Of a stretch of DNA of 64,000 nt, positions 1-7,828 are shown in pieces (within the stretch, counting starts at the first letter, position 1; each line of letters opens with the position of its first letter). The position numbers and the translations under genes were made by a program. The notes below the pieces were generated by a model that made no database searches, was not told the DNA's origin, and worked only from the letters and a program-made list of their open reading frames with translations. This DNA comes from Flavobacterium sangjuense (GTDB lineage: Bacteria > Bacteroidota > Bacteroidia > Flavobacteriales > Flavobacteriaceae), in NCBI RefSeq assembly GCF_004797125.1, contig NZ_CP038810.1:620001-684000 (forward strand). Direction: 5' to 3'.

Positions 1-905
1 AGCTTTTTGTTGAGTTCAAAAACATTCCAAACGACCAGAAAAAGGACTTCGGGCAGGTAATCAATACGTTGAAAACCGTTGCCGAAGAAAAGGTAAAAGC
101 CATTCAGGAAGAATTAGAAAGCAAAGAAGAAGTAAAAGGTTTCTATGGCGATTTATCGCGGCCGGCCGAGCCTGTTGTAATTGGTTCACGTCATCCTATT
201 TCATTGGTGAAAAACCAAATCATTGATATTTTCTCTACTATCGGATTCAATGTTTCAGAAGGTCCGGAAATTGAAGATGACTGGCATAATTTTACCGCCT
301 TGAACTTACCGGAATACCATCCGGCGAGAGATATGCAGGATACGTTTTTCATCCAGACCAATCCTGATGTGTTGTTGAGAACGCACACTTCATCAGTTCA
401 GGTGCGTTATATGGAAAACAACAAACCGCCAATCCGTACGATTTCACCGGGAAGAGTTTTCAGAAACGAAGCTGTTTCTTCGCGTTCGCATTGTATTTTC
501 CATCAGGTGGAAGGTTTGTATATTGACAAAGATGTTTCGTTTGCCGATTTGAAGCAAACGCTTTTATATTTCACCAAAGAAATGTTTGGCAAGTCCAAAA
601 TTCGTTTGAGACCAAGCTATTTCCCATTCACCGAGCCAAGTGCTGAGGTTGATATTTATTGGGGTTTAAAAACCGAAACCGATTACCGTATCACCAAAGG
701 AACCGGTTGGTTAGAAATCATGGGCTGCGGAATGGTAGATCCAAACGTTCTGAAAAACTGTGGCATCAATCCGGATGAATACAATGGATTCGCATTCGGA
801 ATGGGAATTGAGCGTATTGCGATGTTGTTGTACCAAATTGGCGACATCAGAATGTTCTATGAAAACGATGTGCGTTTCTTGGAGCAGTTTAAGTCAAGCA
901 TTTAA
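1..905 (+). CDS. pheS: Phenylalanine--tRNA ligase alpha subunit (5' truncated)
   Basis: This is the alpha (catalytic) subunit of the cytoplasmic PheST heterotetramer, which charges tRNA-Phe. The reading frame is already open at base 3 and runs to TAA at 903-905, giving 300 visible residues; family members are about 340 residues, so the N-terminal coiled-coil arm is largely outside the window. The TTG at 69 is an internal Leu codon, not a start. Class II aminoacyl-tRNA synthetase motifs are visible: the FSTIGF...EGPEIE segment, motif 2 ([12 protein letters not shown], then [10 protein letters not shown]) and motif 3 near the end ([14 protein letters not shown]). pheT is not next to it, which is common in this phylum. 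Identification is secure. Confidence 0.97.
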   Translation, partial: LFVEFKNIPNDQKKDFGQVINTLKTVAEEKVKAIQEELESKEEVKGFYGDLSRPAEPVVIGSRHPISLVKNQIIDIFSTIGFNVSEGPEIEDDWHNFTALNLPEYHPARDMQDTFFIQTNPDVLLRTHTSSVQVRYMENNKPPIRTISPGRVFRNEAVSSRSHCIFHQVEGLYIDKDVSFADLKQTLLYFTKEMFGKSKIRLRPSYFPFTEPSAEVDIYWGLKTETDYRITKGTGWLEIMGCGMVDPNVLKNCGINPDEYNGFAFGMGIERIAMLLYQIGDIRMFYENDVRFLEQFKSSI

Positions 906-908
906 AAA

Positions 909-986
909 GAAAATAGATAATAGACGGATAGATGAGAGACGCTATCTTCTGGTCTATTATCTTTTAGTCTATCATCTATTATCTCA
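909..986. repeat. Short-period AGATAAT/ATTATCT microrepeat with hairpin
   Basis: The gap between pheS and the next gene is made of degenerate units of about 7 to 10 bases of the kind agataatagac on the left and their complement on the right. An exact 11-base inverted repeat (915-925 with 952-962) has a 26-base loop, and a further related copy follows at 966-985. There is no T-tract, so it is not a classical terminator, though it may slow polymerase or protect the pheS mRNA end. Confidence 0.6.
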
Positions 987-989
987 AAA

Positions 990-1397
990 ATGAAATCAGA
1001 CATTTCCATACCCGAAGTAGAAAACGTTTTCCTTGCTGCTGTTCAGGAATGGAGTGACGATTTTATGGAAAAGGTTTGGTATGTATATCTAATCAACGAT
1101 TCTGACTTCGATTTAGACAGCGTAATGGTCGTTTCTAAAGCTTTTGGTACTCTTGATGGCGAAATGAAAAAAACGTCGCTCCTACGTCACGCATTTGTAC
1201 AAGTTCCGGCAGTATCGGTTGTAAAGATTGAAATGATTGAGCAAAGCGTTCTGCAACTGAACAATGAGTTTATGGTAACTTACTTTATCGGAAGCACACT
1301 TTATGATAAAAAATTCACTTTCCGGGCACAATCTATAACTCCGGATTATGTTGAAGAAGTTCCGATTTTGTTTGTTGACGGTGTAATCGTAAGGTAA
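990..1397 (+). CDS. Conserved hypothetical protein, 135 aa
   Basis: I do not recognise a characterised family. The protein is soluble, acidic and without signal peptide or membrane segment. It has alternating hydrophobic strands (for example KVWYVYLIND, DLDSVMVVSKAF, NEFMVTYFIGSTL) suggestive of a mainly beta fold. The ATG at 990 follows the microrepeat gap after pheS, so co-transcription with pheS is possible. Its TAA (1395-1397) directly abuts the stop of the convergent gene on the other strand, with no base between them. Coding is supported by the clean frame, compact fit between neighbours and typical Bacteroidota codon use; function is unknown. Confidence 0.75.
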   Translation: MKSDISIPEVENVFLAAVQEWSDDFMEKVWYVYLINDSDFDLDSVMVVSKAFGTLDGEMKKTSLLRHAFVQVPAVSVVKIEMIEQSVLQLNNEFMVTYFIGSTLYDKKFTFRAQSITPDYVEEVPILFVDGVIVR

Positions 1398-1619
1398 TTA
1401 TTTTTTATTTTCTTCTGCTTTTTTCTTTGCTTTCCAATTGAAATAACCCAAAATAAATGTCCCGGCCAAAAGATAAACCAAAGAACGGATATAAAAATTA
1501 GGGCTGGTCAGTTGTACCTCCAAAGGCTTTTCTTTTAGCGTAAAAAGTATTGAGAATACTATCATTAAAACGCCCCAAAGACCTCCGGTCTTAAGCTGGT
1601 ATTTCCATCTTTCGTTCAT
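1398..1619 (-). CDS. Small two-helix membrane protein, 73 aa
   Basis: A small inner-membrane protein of unknown function. Two hydrophobic segments are visible (around GVLMIVFSILFTL and SLVYLLAGTFILGYF), followed by a lysine-rich cytoplasmic tail (WKAKKKAEENKK). It starts one base after the gpsA stop codon, so it is surely co-transcribed and probably translationally coupled with gpsA. The short length makes family assignment impossible by eye; the tight operon position is the main evidence that it is real. Confidence 0.7.
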   Translation of the reverse strand: MNERWKYQLKTGGLWGVLMIVFSILFTLKEKPLEVQLTSPNFYIRSLVYLLAGTFILGYFNWKAKKKAEENKK

Positions 1620-1620
1620 G

Positions 1621-2616
1621 CTAATCTAATTTTTCGGTTAATTTCTTAAATACTTTTTTGGCTTCTTTTCCTTCATACAAAATCTCATAAACCGCATCTA
1701 TAATTGGTGTTTTCGCTTTGTATTCCTGGTTTAGTTTATACGCACTTTTTACGGCATAATATCCTTCTGCAACCATTGACATTTCCATCATAGCTGATTT
1801 TACCGTGTAGCCTTTTCCAATCATGTTTCCGAACATTCTGTTTCTCGAAAACACCGAATAACCCGTTACCAATAAATCGCCTAAATAAGCAGAATCATTA
1901 ATATTTCGTTTCATCTTGTGTACTTTCTTGATGAATTTTTTCATCTCACGAATGGAATTACTCATTATAACCGATTGAAAGTTATCACCATAACCCAAGC
2001 CATGTGCAATTCCGGCTGCAATAGCGTAGATGTTTTTTAGCATTGCGGCATATTCTGTTCCGATGATGTCGTCTGAGATTTTGGTTTTGATATAATTCCC
2101 CGAGAGAATATCAGCTACAACTTTAGCTTTATCTGAATCGCCGCAAGCAATCGTCAGATAAGAAAGACGTTCAAGCGCCACTTCTTCTGCGTGACATGGA
2201 CCCGTAATTACACCAATATTATCAAAAGGAATATCGTATTTTTTATTGAAATGTTCTCCAACTATCAGGAATGTTTCTGGCACAATTCCTTTGATGGCAG
2301 AGAAAATCACTTTATCCTTCAAACTCACAGTTAATTTTTCCAATTCGGCATTTAAGAATGCTGACGGAATCGCAAAAATGATATAATCTGCGTAAGCAAC
2401 AGCTTCGTTAATATCTGAAGTTAATCTGAGTTTTTTAATATCAAACTCAACCGAACTCAAGTAATTTGGATTGTGCCTTTGGGTTTTTATATGGTCAATT
2501 GCCGATTCATTTCGCATGTACCAGGCAATTTCGTCCAGATTGACACACAACATTTTTGCAATTGCGGTAGCCCAACTTCCGCCGCCGATTACTGCAAATT
2601 TTGGAGATTTATTCAT
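1621..2616 (-). CDS. gpsA: Glycerol-3-phosphate dehydrogenase [NAD(P)+]
   Basis: Cytoplasmic enzyme reducing dihydroxyacetone phosphate to sn-glycerol 3-phosphate, the backbone for phospholipid synthesis. The N-terminal Rossmann nucleotide motif GGGSWATA is at residues 11-18, followed by the IFSAIKGI segment, the GPCHAEEVA motif and the catalytic-lysine helix MLKNIYAIAAGIAHG. Length (331 aa) is normal for the family. A start at 2628 is also open, but the ATG at 2616 gives the usual distance from the N-terminus to the nucleotide loop and leaves room for a -7 element at 2639-2646. It lies downstream of nadD on the same strand. Confidence 0.95.
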   Translation of the reverse strand: MNKSPKFAVIGGGSWATAIAKMLCVNLDEIAWYMRNESAIDHIKTQRHNPNYLSSVEFDIKKLRLTSDINEAVAYADYIIFAIPSAFLNAELEKLTVSLKDKVIFSAIKGIVPETFLIVGEHFNKKYDIPFDNIGVITGPCHAEEVALERLSYLTIACGDSDKAKVVADILSGNYIKTKISDDIIGTEYAAMLKNIYAIAAGIAHGLGYGDNFQSVIMSNSIREMKKFIKKVHKMKRNINDSAYLGDLLVTGYSVFSRNRMFGNMIGKGYTVKSAMMEMSMVAEGYYAVKSAYKLNQEYKAKTPIIDAVYEILYEGKEAKKVFKKLTEKLD

Positions 2617-2638
2617 GTAAATAAACATTTATATCTAT

Positions 2639-2646
2639 CAAAAATA
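2639..2646 (-). promoter_or_regulatory. Putative -7 element (TATTTTTG) of gpsA
   Basis: Matches the Bacteroidota consensus TAnnTTTG on the minus strand, 22 bases before the chosen gpsA ATG at 2616. No clear -33 TTG partner is seen, so gpsA may also be read from upstream genes. Confidence 0.4.
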
Positions 2647-2678
2647 CTCATTTTAAAATGATATTTTTAGAAAAAAAA

Positions 2679-3260
2679 CTACTTCTTATAAAACGCACTG
2701 CTATCAATATATTCCCAAACTTTTTGAGGCAACATAGGCGCTACATTTTTTTTGTTTTTGATGCTTTCGCGGATAAAAGTAGATGAAAGCTCAATCACCG
2801 GAGCTCCAATGCGATGGATTTTATCGTGGTTTACAAACTGCTCATCAATTTCGCCGGAGTTTAATCTTGGATACACATAAATGTGATGATTTTCCAGAAT
2901 CACTTCGTAGTTTTTCCATTTGTGAAGCGAATTCAGATTGTCTTCTCCCATGATTAAGGCAAACTCATGCTTTGGATATTTTTCTTCCAAATGCGCCAAG
3001 GTATTTACGGTATAATTGGGCTGCGGTAATTTAAATTCGATATCGGAAGGCTTGATTTTGGTAAAATCTTCAGTGGCTAACGTTACCATGTGCAAACGCT
3101 GGTAATCATCGAGCAAAGTGGTTTTTTGTTTGTGTGGATTATGTGGCGTCACCACCATCCAAATCTGATCCAAATCGGAATGTTCAGCCATATGATTTGC
3201 GATAATCATGTGCCCAATGTGGATTGGGTTGAACGTTCCGAAGTATAATCCTATTTTCAT
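2679..3260 (-). CDS. nadD: Nicotinate-nucleotide adenylyltransferase
   Basis: Transfers AMP from ATP to nicotinate mononucleotide, giving deamido-NAD in NAD biosynthesis. The nucleotidyltransferase signature GTFNPIHIGH is at residues 8-17, a second active-site stretch (PHNPHK) at 39-44, and the C-terminal SSTFIRESI box at 159-167. The 193-residue length is standard. It is the third gene of the yicC-gmk-nadD-gpsA run, separated from gmk by a 71-base gap containing GGGATAA microrepeats. Confidence 0.97.
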   Translation of the reverse strand: MKIGLYFGTFNPIHIGHMIIANHMAEHSDLDQIWMVVTPHNPHKQKTTLLDDYQRLHMVTLATEDFTKIKPSDIEFKLPQPNYTVNTLAHLEEKYPKHEFALIMGEDNLNSLHKWKNYEVILENHHIYVYPRLNSGEIDEQFVNHDKIHRIGAPVIELSSTFIRESIKNKKNVAPMLPQKVWEYIDSSAFYKK

Positions 3261-3261
3261 T

Positions 3262-3325
3262 TTTGAGGGATAAGGGATAAGGGATAAGGCATAAGAGTTC
3301 TACTTATCCCTTTTCCCTAATCTCT
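3262..3325. repeat. GGGATAA heptad microrepeat with hairpin
   Basis: The gap between gmk and nadD contains near-perfect tandem 7-base units (gggataa three times, then ggcataa) at about 3267-3294. They are followed by the complementary sequence cttatccctt at 3303-3312, which can pair with 3279-3288 over 10 bases. On the minus strand this lies between two genes of one apparent operon, so it would form an intercistronic mRNA hairpin. Confidence 0.7.
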
Positions 3326-3331
3326 TTTAAC

Positions 3332-3901
3332 TTATTTAATAAACTCTTTAACTAATTCGTATGCCTCTTTTTTAGCAATATCCAAATCATAATTCTTGAT
3401 GATGGTGTCAAACTGCGGGGCAGTTGCTAATTCAACGTGGGCTTTAGCAATACGCATATTGATTTTGTCATCACTTTCAGTAGAACGTTCTTTTAAGCGG
3501 CGTTTTAGTTCGTCAACACTTGGTGGTTTTACAAAAACGGCTAAGGTTTCAACCGGAAATTTATGTTTTATTCGCAATCCGCCTGAAACATCAATATCGA
3601 AAATTACGTTTTTACCTTTTGCCCAAATCCGCTCGACTTCACTTTTTAATGTCCCGTAAAAATTATCGCGATAGACTTCTTCCCATTCGATAAAATCATC
3701 CGCTTTAATATGTTTTTTGAATTCTTCAATCGACATAAAATAATAATCTTTACCATCCACTTCTTCGCCACGAAGTTCACGTGTTGCCGCCGAAATGGAA
3801 AATTCCAGATTCAACTCAGGTTGTGCTAATAAATGTCTGACTATAGTGGTTTTTCCCGATCCTGATGGCGCTGAGAATACTAATAATTTTCCTTTGTTCA
3901 T
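3332..3901 (-). CDS. gmk: Guanylate kinase
   Basis: Phosphorylates GMP to GDP with ATP, an essential step in guanine nucleotide supply. The P-loop APSGSGKTT is at residues 11-19; the GMP-binding segment follows (SAATRELRGEEVDGKDYYF), and the lid region contains RRLKERSTES. The 189-residue length is typical. It begins 18 bases after the yicC stop, an arrangement (yicC next to gmk) conserved over many phyla. Confidence 0.97.
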   Translation of the reverse strand: MNKGKLLVFSAPSGSGKTTIVRHLLAQPELNLEFSISAATRELRGEEVDGKDYYFMSIEEFKKHIKADDFIEWEEVYRDNFYGTLKSEVERIWAKGKNVIFDIDVSGGLRIKHKFPVETLAVFVKPPSVDELKRRLKERSTESDDKINMRIAKAHVELATAPQFDTIIKNYDLDIAKKEAYELVKEFIK

Positions 3902-3919
3902 TGTGTTGTTGCTTTAGGC

Positions 3920-4780
3920 TTATAAAACGTTCAAAACCTGCTCTTTGATTTTCTCCAATTCATCTTTCATCATCACGACCAGTTTTTGCATTTCGGTATG
4001 ATTGGATTTAGAGCCCATAGTGTTTATCTCTCTTCCCATTTCCTGCGTGATGAAACCTAGTTTTCTTCCGTTAGCTTCTGTTCCTGCTATGGTTTCGATG
4101 AAATAATTTAAATGGTTTTCCAAACGGACTTTTTCTTCGGTGATATCGTATTTCTCCAGATAAAAAATCAATTCCTGTTCGAAACGATTTTCATCTACGT
4201 TTTCTTTTAGTTCATCCAAAGCGGTGCGTAATCTGGTTTTTACCGTTTCAACGCGTTCGGCATCATAAGAAACAGCATTATTCATCAATGTCATGATATT
4301 GGCAATACGATGCAGGAATTCTTTTTCCAGTGAAACGCCTTCATCTTTTCTGAATTGGGCAATATTTTCCAACGCTTCGTCAATTACGGTTTGGATTTTT
4401 TTCCAATCGTTTTCGTCAATTTCATCGCGCTCCGTTTTTAAAGCATCGGGCATTCTGACTGCCATTTTCATTAATTCGGTTTCATCCGCATTCGGAATTA
4501 CTGCTTTCATTTGGTTGATATAACCTCTAACAATCGGCACATTTATTTTTGACGAAGTTTCTTCACCGGTAATTTCAACATACAAGGAAAAATCTATTTT
4601 TCCGCGCTCCAATCTCGACGAAAGCTGGTTGCGTAAACCCAATTCCATTTCTCTGAAAACAGAAGGCATTCTGGTATTTAAATCCAAACCTTTAGAGTTT
4701 AACGATTTGATTTCTACGGTAATTTTTTTTGTTGGTAATTGCAAGGTTGCTTTGCCAAAACCAGTCATTGATTGTATCAT
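3920..4780 (-). CDS. YicC family endoribonuclease
   Basis: A YicC/YloC-type protein, a family shown in E. coli to be an endoribonuclease affecting small-RNA turnover. The diagnostic N-terminus MIQSMTGFGKA and the C-terminal signature QEMGREINTMGSKSN are both present. The 286-residue length fits the family. It is the first gene of a minus-strand run with gmk, nadD and gpsA and has a good -7 element at 4801-4808, 20 bases before its start. Assignment to the family is firm; its RNA targets in this organism are unknown. Confidence 0.93.
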   Translation of the reverse strand: MIQSMTGFGKATLQLPTKKITVEIKSLNSKGLDLNTRMPSVFREMELGLRNQLSSRLERGKIDFSLYVEITGEETSSKINVPIVRGYINQMKAVIPNADETELMKMAVRMPDALKTERDEIDENDWKKIQTVIDEALENIAQFRKDEGVSLEKEFLHRIANIMTLMNNAVSYDAERVETVKTRLRTALDELKENVDENRFEQELIFYLEKYDITEEKVRLENHLNYFIETIAGTEANGRKLGFITQEMGREINTMGSKSNHTEMQKLVVMMKDELEKIKEQVLNVL

Positions 4781-4800
4781 TGGTGTATTTTAATAGACTT

Positions 4801-4808
4801 CAAATATA
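4801..4808 (-). promoter_or_regulatory. Putative -7 element (TATATTTG) of the yicC-gmk-nadD run
   Basis: Exact match to TAnnTTTG on the minus strand, 20 bases before the yicC start and within the gap to the EamA gene end (4816). No convincing -33 TTG was found at 19 bases. Confidence 0.5.
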
Positions 4809-4815
4809 AGGAAAA

Positions 4816-5706
4816 TTAGTAGTTTGTTTTCACTTTTTGTGTTACCAGATAAACGCCGACAAATATCAAAACTGCTGAAACGATTTTAACCAATGTTAAT
4901 TCGTCTTTTCCTAAACCGATAGCAAAAACAGTAGCAAAAAGCGGTTGCAGATAAATAAAAACAGCAACCGTTGTTGGCTTCAATTCACGCATGGAAACAA
5001 GGTTAAATAAATACGTGAAAAAGGTTGTAAAGACTACGACAAAACCTATTTCCCAAAGAATAGGCATCGGAATTGTTGCCCATTGGATTTCCTGATATTC
5101 ACTCCAACCAAATGGCAAAACCATCAACAACCCAAAACTGTAAATCCATTTAACGAATGTGAACGCATTATATTTATCCATTAGTTTTTTGACCACAATC
5201 AGATAAAAAGCATAGGAAACTGCATTGATAAAAACCAGTAAATTGCCAAGCGAAGCATTCGTTGCATTGCCAATTGATTTTCCATACAGAATTAAAAATC
5301 CGGTGCCAAAAAGTCCGAGTAAAATCCCCAGAATTTTTCGAAGTTTTATCTTTTCTTTGATAATAATTGCCGAAAGAATTAAGACGATTATTGGTGTTGT
5401 AACCATAATCACAGCTGCCGAAATAGGAGATGTAAAACTCAACCCTTTGAAGAAAGTCAGCATATTTAAAGCCACGCCAAAAAAAGCCGCAGCAATTATT
5501 CGGGGAAAATCCTTGAGTTGTATTTTCTCTTTTGGCCCCATAAAAGCAATTGCCCAAAACAAAATTGTAGCTCCAAGAACACGCAATATGATAAACCCGT
5601 ACGGTTTGACGTAGGTTGGCATTACATCTTTGGCAATCGTAAACGAAACACCGTAAATTAGTGAAACCAGCAAGGCGGCAATTAGTGCCCAAGTTCTTTT
5701 TGACAT
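4816..5706 (-). CDS. EamA family (DMT superfamily) transporter
   Basis: An integral inner-membrane protein of 296 residues with about ten hydrophobic helices arranged as two EamA repeats, the pattern of drug/metabolite exporters. Typical motifs include an N-terminal ALLVSLIYGVSFTIAK helix, ILRVLGATILFWAIAF in the first repeat and a C-terminal KPTTVAVFIYLQPLFATVFA helix in the second repeat. Its ATG overlaps the stop codon of the upstream ArsC-like gene by one base (TAATG), indicating translational coupling. The substrate cannot be predicted. Confidence 0.9.
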   Translation of the reverse strand: MSKRTWALIAALLVSLIYGVSFTIAKDVMPTYVKPYGFIILRVLGATILFWAIAFMGPKEKIQLKDFPRIIAAAFFGVALNMLTFFKGLSFTSPISAAVIMVTTPIIVLILSAIIIKEKIKLRKILGILLGLFGTGFLILYGKSIGNATNASLGNLLVFINAVSYAFYLIVVKKLMDKYNAFTFVKWIYSFGLLMVLPFGWSEYQEIQWATIPMPILWEIGFVVVFTTFFTYLFNLVSMRELKPTTVAVFIYLQPLFATVFAIGLGKDELTLVKIVSAVLIFVGVYLVTQKVKTNY

Positions 5707-6059
5707 TACGACAATGCTTTTATAACTTCAATGATATTTTTCTGCCCATTGCCAATGTATATTTTATCGTCGATAATAAAAACCGGGCGGCTTAAAAACG
5801 TGTAATGTTCCAGGATATACTTCTTGAAATCAGCTTCGGTCAACGATTTGTTTTTCAAATCCATTGATTTATAAAGCTGTGCTTTTTTGCTAAACAAAGC
5901 TTCATAGCTTCCGGAAAGCGAATGCATTTCTTCCAATTCTTTTTCTGTAATTGGGTTTTGACGAATGTCTTGGAATTCCAATTTATCAGAATTTGGCAAT
6001 GATTTTATAATTTTTCTGCAGGTATCGCAGGAAGCTAAATAGTAAATTTTATTGGTCAT
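5706..6059 (-). CDS. ArsC/Spx family thioredoxin-fold protein
   Basis: A 117-residue thioredoxin-fold protein of the ArsC/Spx/YffB group. A CxxC pair (C11, C14 in SCDTCRK) lies at the usual N-terminal place, and the C-terminal RPVFIIDDKIYIGN segment carries the conserved Arg-Pro of the family. Family members are arsenate reductases or redox-responsive regulators. There is no arsenic operon here: the neighbour is a generic EamA exporter. I therefore do not call it an arsenate reductase. It ends with a one-base overlap with the transporter gene. Confidence 0.85.
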   Translation of the reverse strand: MTNKIYYLASCDTCRKIIKSLPNSDKLEFQDIRQNPITEKELEEMHSLSGSYEALFSKKAQLYKSMDLKNKSLTEADFKKYILEHYTFLSRPVFIIDDKIYIGNGQKNIIEVIKALS

Positions 6060-6104
6060 GAAATTTCTTTTTACAAAGGAAATCCATTTAAAATTTATAA
6101 TCTG

Positions 6105-6112
6105 TATTTTTG
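6105..6112 (+). promoter_or_regulatory. Putative -7 element (TATTTTTG) of the DinB gene
   Basis: Matches TAnnTTTG and ends 16 bases before the ATG at 6129, implying a very short leader. The gap to the divergent ArsC-like gene (6060-6128) is just large enough for two outward promoters. Confidence 0.45.
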
Positions 6113-6128
6113 ATAAAAATTTAAAATC

Positions 6129-6584
6129 ATGGATGCAACTTTCAAAATATGGGAAACCAACAGAAAACTTTATCTATCTCTTTTAGAAAATTATTCGTTG
6201 GAACAATTGAACAAAATTCCGGAAGGTTTTAGCAATAATCTGGCTTGGAATTTAGGCCATATAATCGTCGCGCAACAAGGATTGGTGTACCGTCTTTCGG
6301 GTTTGCCAACTTATGTTTCTGACGAAATGACAAACACTTATAAAAACGGGACGAAACCAACAGGGAAAACTACCCAAGCCGAAATTGACGAATTAAAAGG
6401 GCTTCTTTTTTCATTGATGGAAAAGACAAAAGAAGATTATGCCAACGGCAAATTTGTTACCTATACCGAATATACAACCGGAACCGGATTTCATTTGGCT
6501 ACGACCATGGAAGCTATGAATTTCAATAATTATCACGAGGCCATGCACTTTGGTTTTATGATGAATATTAGAAAGTTTATATAA
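6129..6584 (+). CDS. DinB family protein
   Basis: A 151-residue four-helix-bundle protein of the DinB/YfiT metal-binding group. The three histidine ligands can be placed: one in the second helix (NLGHIIVAQQ) and two in the C-terminal NYHEAMHFGFM motif. Members include thiol-dependent transferases such as bacillithiol S-transferases, but many are uncharacterised, so no reaction is claimed. It is transcribed alone or together with the downstream cystathionine enzyme gene 58 bases away, which has its own -7 element. Confidence 0.85.
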   Translation: MDATFKIWETNRKLYLSLLENYSLEQLNKIPEGFSNNLAWNLGHIIVAQQGLVYRLSGLPTYVSDEMTNTYKNGTKPTGKTTQAEIDELKGLLFSLMEKTKEDYANGKFVTYTEYTTGTGFHLATTMEAMNFNNYHEAMHFGFMMNIRKFI

Positions 6585-6618
6585 CGTTAAACTCACTCTG
6601 GCATCCAAAAAATTAAAA

Positions 6619-6626
6619 TATCTTTG
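6619..6626 (+). promoter_or_regulatory. Putative -7 element (TATCTTTG) of metB
   Basis: Exact TAnnTTTG match, 16 bases before the ATG at 6643. I saw no SAM riboswitch or other leader structure: only 58 bases separate this gene from the one before it. Confidence 0.5.
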
Positions 6627-6642
6627 CCAAAATTTTTATACA

Positions 6643-7785
6643 ATGAAATTCAATACTAAAGTTATACATGGTGGTCAACACCATGAAGAAGTTACCGGAG
6701 CAGTAATGCCACCCGTATTTCAAACCTCAACATATGCTCAAACTTCGCCGGGAAAACCTGTTGGTGATTATGAATATTCAAGAGCTGCAAACCCAACCCG
6801 ACAAGCATTAGAAGATGCTTTGGCTTCGATAGAAAATGGTGCTCGTGGTTTAGCCTTTTCATCAGGATTAGCGGCAACCGATTGCTTATTACGTTTGTTT
6901 AAAGCCGGTGACGAAATCATCGCGATGGATGATTTATACGGTGGAACTTACAGAATGTTTACCCGTATTTACAAAGACAGCGGTCTTAAATTCCACTTTG
7001 TGGATATGAATGATATGGCTAAATTCCAATCATTAATCAATGAAAATACAAAGTTGGTTTGGGTGGAAACTCCGACCAATCCATTGATGAAATTAGCCGA
7101 CATTCAGGAAATCGCGAAAATTACTAAAGCTAAAAATATTCTATTTGCTGTAGACAATACGTTTGCAACTCCATACCTTCAAAAACCTTTGGATTTGGGT
7201 GCTGATATCGTAATGCATTCGGCTACCAAATATCTTGGCGGACATTCTGATGTTATTGCCGGAGCTTTGATCATAAAAGACAAAGCATTAGGCGATGAAT
7301 TACATTTCAAACAATTTGCCACAGGCGCAACGCTTGGACCAATGGATAGTTTCTTAGTTCTACGTGGCATAAAAACATTGCATTTACGTGTGCAACGTCA
7401 TTGTGAAAATGGCGAAAAAATAGCGGCATTTTTAAGCAATCATCCGGAAGTGGAAACGGTTTATTATCCGGGATTGCCGAGTCATCCGTTTCATGATGTT
7501 GCCAAAAAACAAATGAGTGGTTTTGGCGGAATGGTTTCGTTTACTTTCAAATCAGGCAAAAAAGAAGATGCTGTTTCGTTTTTAGAAAAATTAAAAGTGT
7601 TCACTTTGGCGGAATCGCTTGGTGGTGTTGAGAGTTTGGCGAATCATCCGGCTTTAATGACACACGCTTCGATTCCGGAAGACAAGCGAAAAGAAATTGG
7701 AATTACCGATGATTTGGTTCGATTGAGTACCGGCGTTGAAGATATAGACGATTTATTAGCCGATATAGAACAAGCGTTTAGATAA
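6643..7785 (+). CDS. Cystathionine gamma-synthase / gamma-lyase family PLP enzyme
   Basis: A PLP-dependent Cys/Met metabolism enzyme of 380 residues that makes or cleaves cystathionine in the transsulfuration route. The Schiff-base lysine is K196 in HSATKYLGGHSD, and the PLP nitrogen-binding aspartate is D171 in VDNTFATPY. The N-terminal PVFQTSTY, the YSRAANPTRQALE cofactor-binding segment and the C-terminal GGVESLANHPALMTH motif are all present. Synthase (metB) and lyase cannot be separated reliably by eye. It is followed by a strong terminator. Confidence 0.93.
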   Translation: MKFNTKVIHGGQHHEEVTGAVMPPVFQTSTYAQTSPGKPVGDYEYSRAANPTRQALEDALASIENGARGLAFSSGLAATDCLLRLFKAGDEIIAMDDLYGGTYRMFTRIYKDSGLKFHFVDMNDMAKFQSLINENTKLVWVETPTNPLMKLADIQEIAKITKAKNILFAVDNTFATPYLQKPLDLGADIVMHSATKYLGGHSDVIAGALIIKDKALGDELHFKQFATGATLGPMDSFLVLRGIKTLHLRVQRHCENGEKIAAFLSNHPEVETVYYPGLPSHPFHDVAKKQMSGFGGMVSFTFKSGKKEDAVSFLEKLKVFTLAESLGGVESLANHPALMTHASIPEDKRKEIGITDDLVRLSTGVEDIDDLLADIEQAFR

Positions 7786-7786
7786 A

Positions 7787-7816
7787 AAAAGCCTCGATAA
7801 TTCGAGGCTTTTTTGT
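7787..7816. terminator. Bidirectional terminator after metB
   Basis: An 11-base perfect stem (7787-7797 with 7802-7812; core gcctcga/tcgaggc), 4-base loop and flanking A and T tracts lie between two convergent genes, so it can act on both strands. Confidence 0.9.
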
Positions 7817-7828
7817 TTTATTGTTTGT

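Noticed and set aside
69..905. A TTG start of pheS at 69
   Set aside because: The frame continues to the window start with typical PheS residues, so the gene is truncated at the edge, not started there.
3778..3783. CACGTG hexamer as a further parS site (also at 9694-9702 and 10363-10368)
   Set aside because: These lie within coding genes (gmk, sufE and the lipoprotein) and lack the GTTTC/GGAAC flanks.
5706..6059. Arsenate reductase with arsenic resistance function
   Set aside because: No ars genes beside it; the neighbour is a generic EamA exporter and the family also includes Spx-like regulators.
6585..6642. SAM riboswitch upstream of the cystathionine enzyme gene
   Set aside because: The gap is only 58 bases and no aptamer-like stems were seen.
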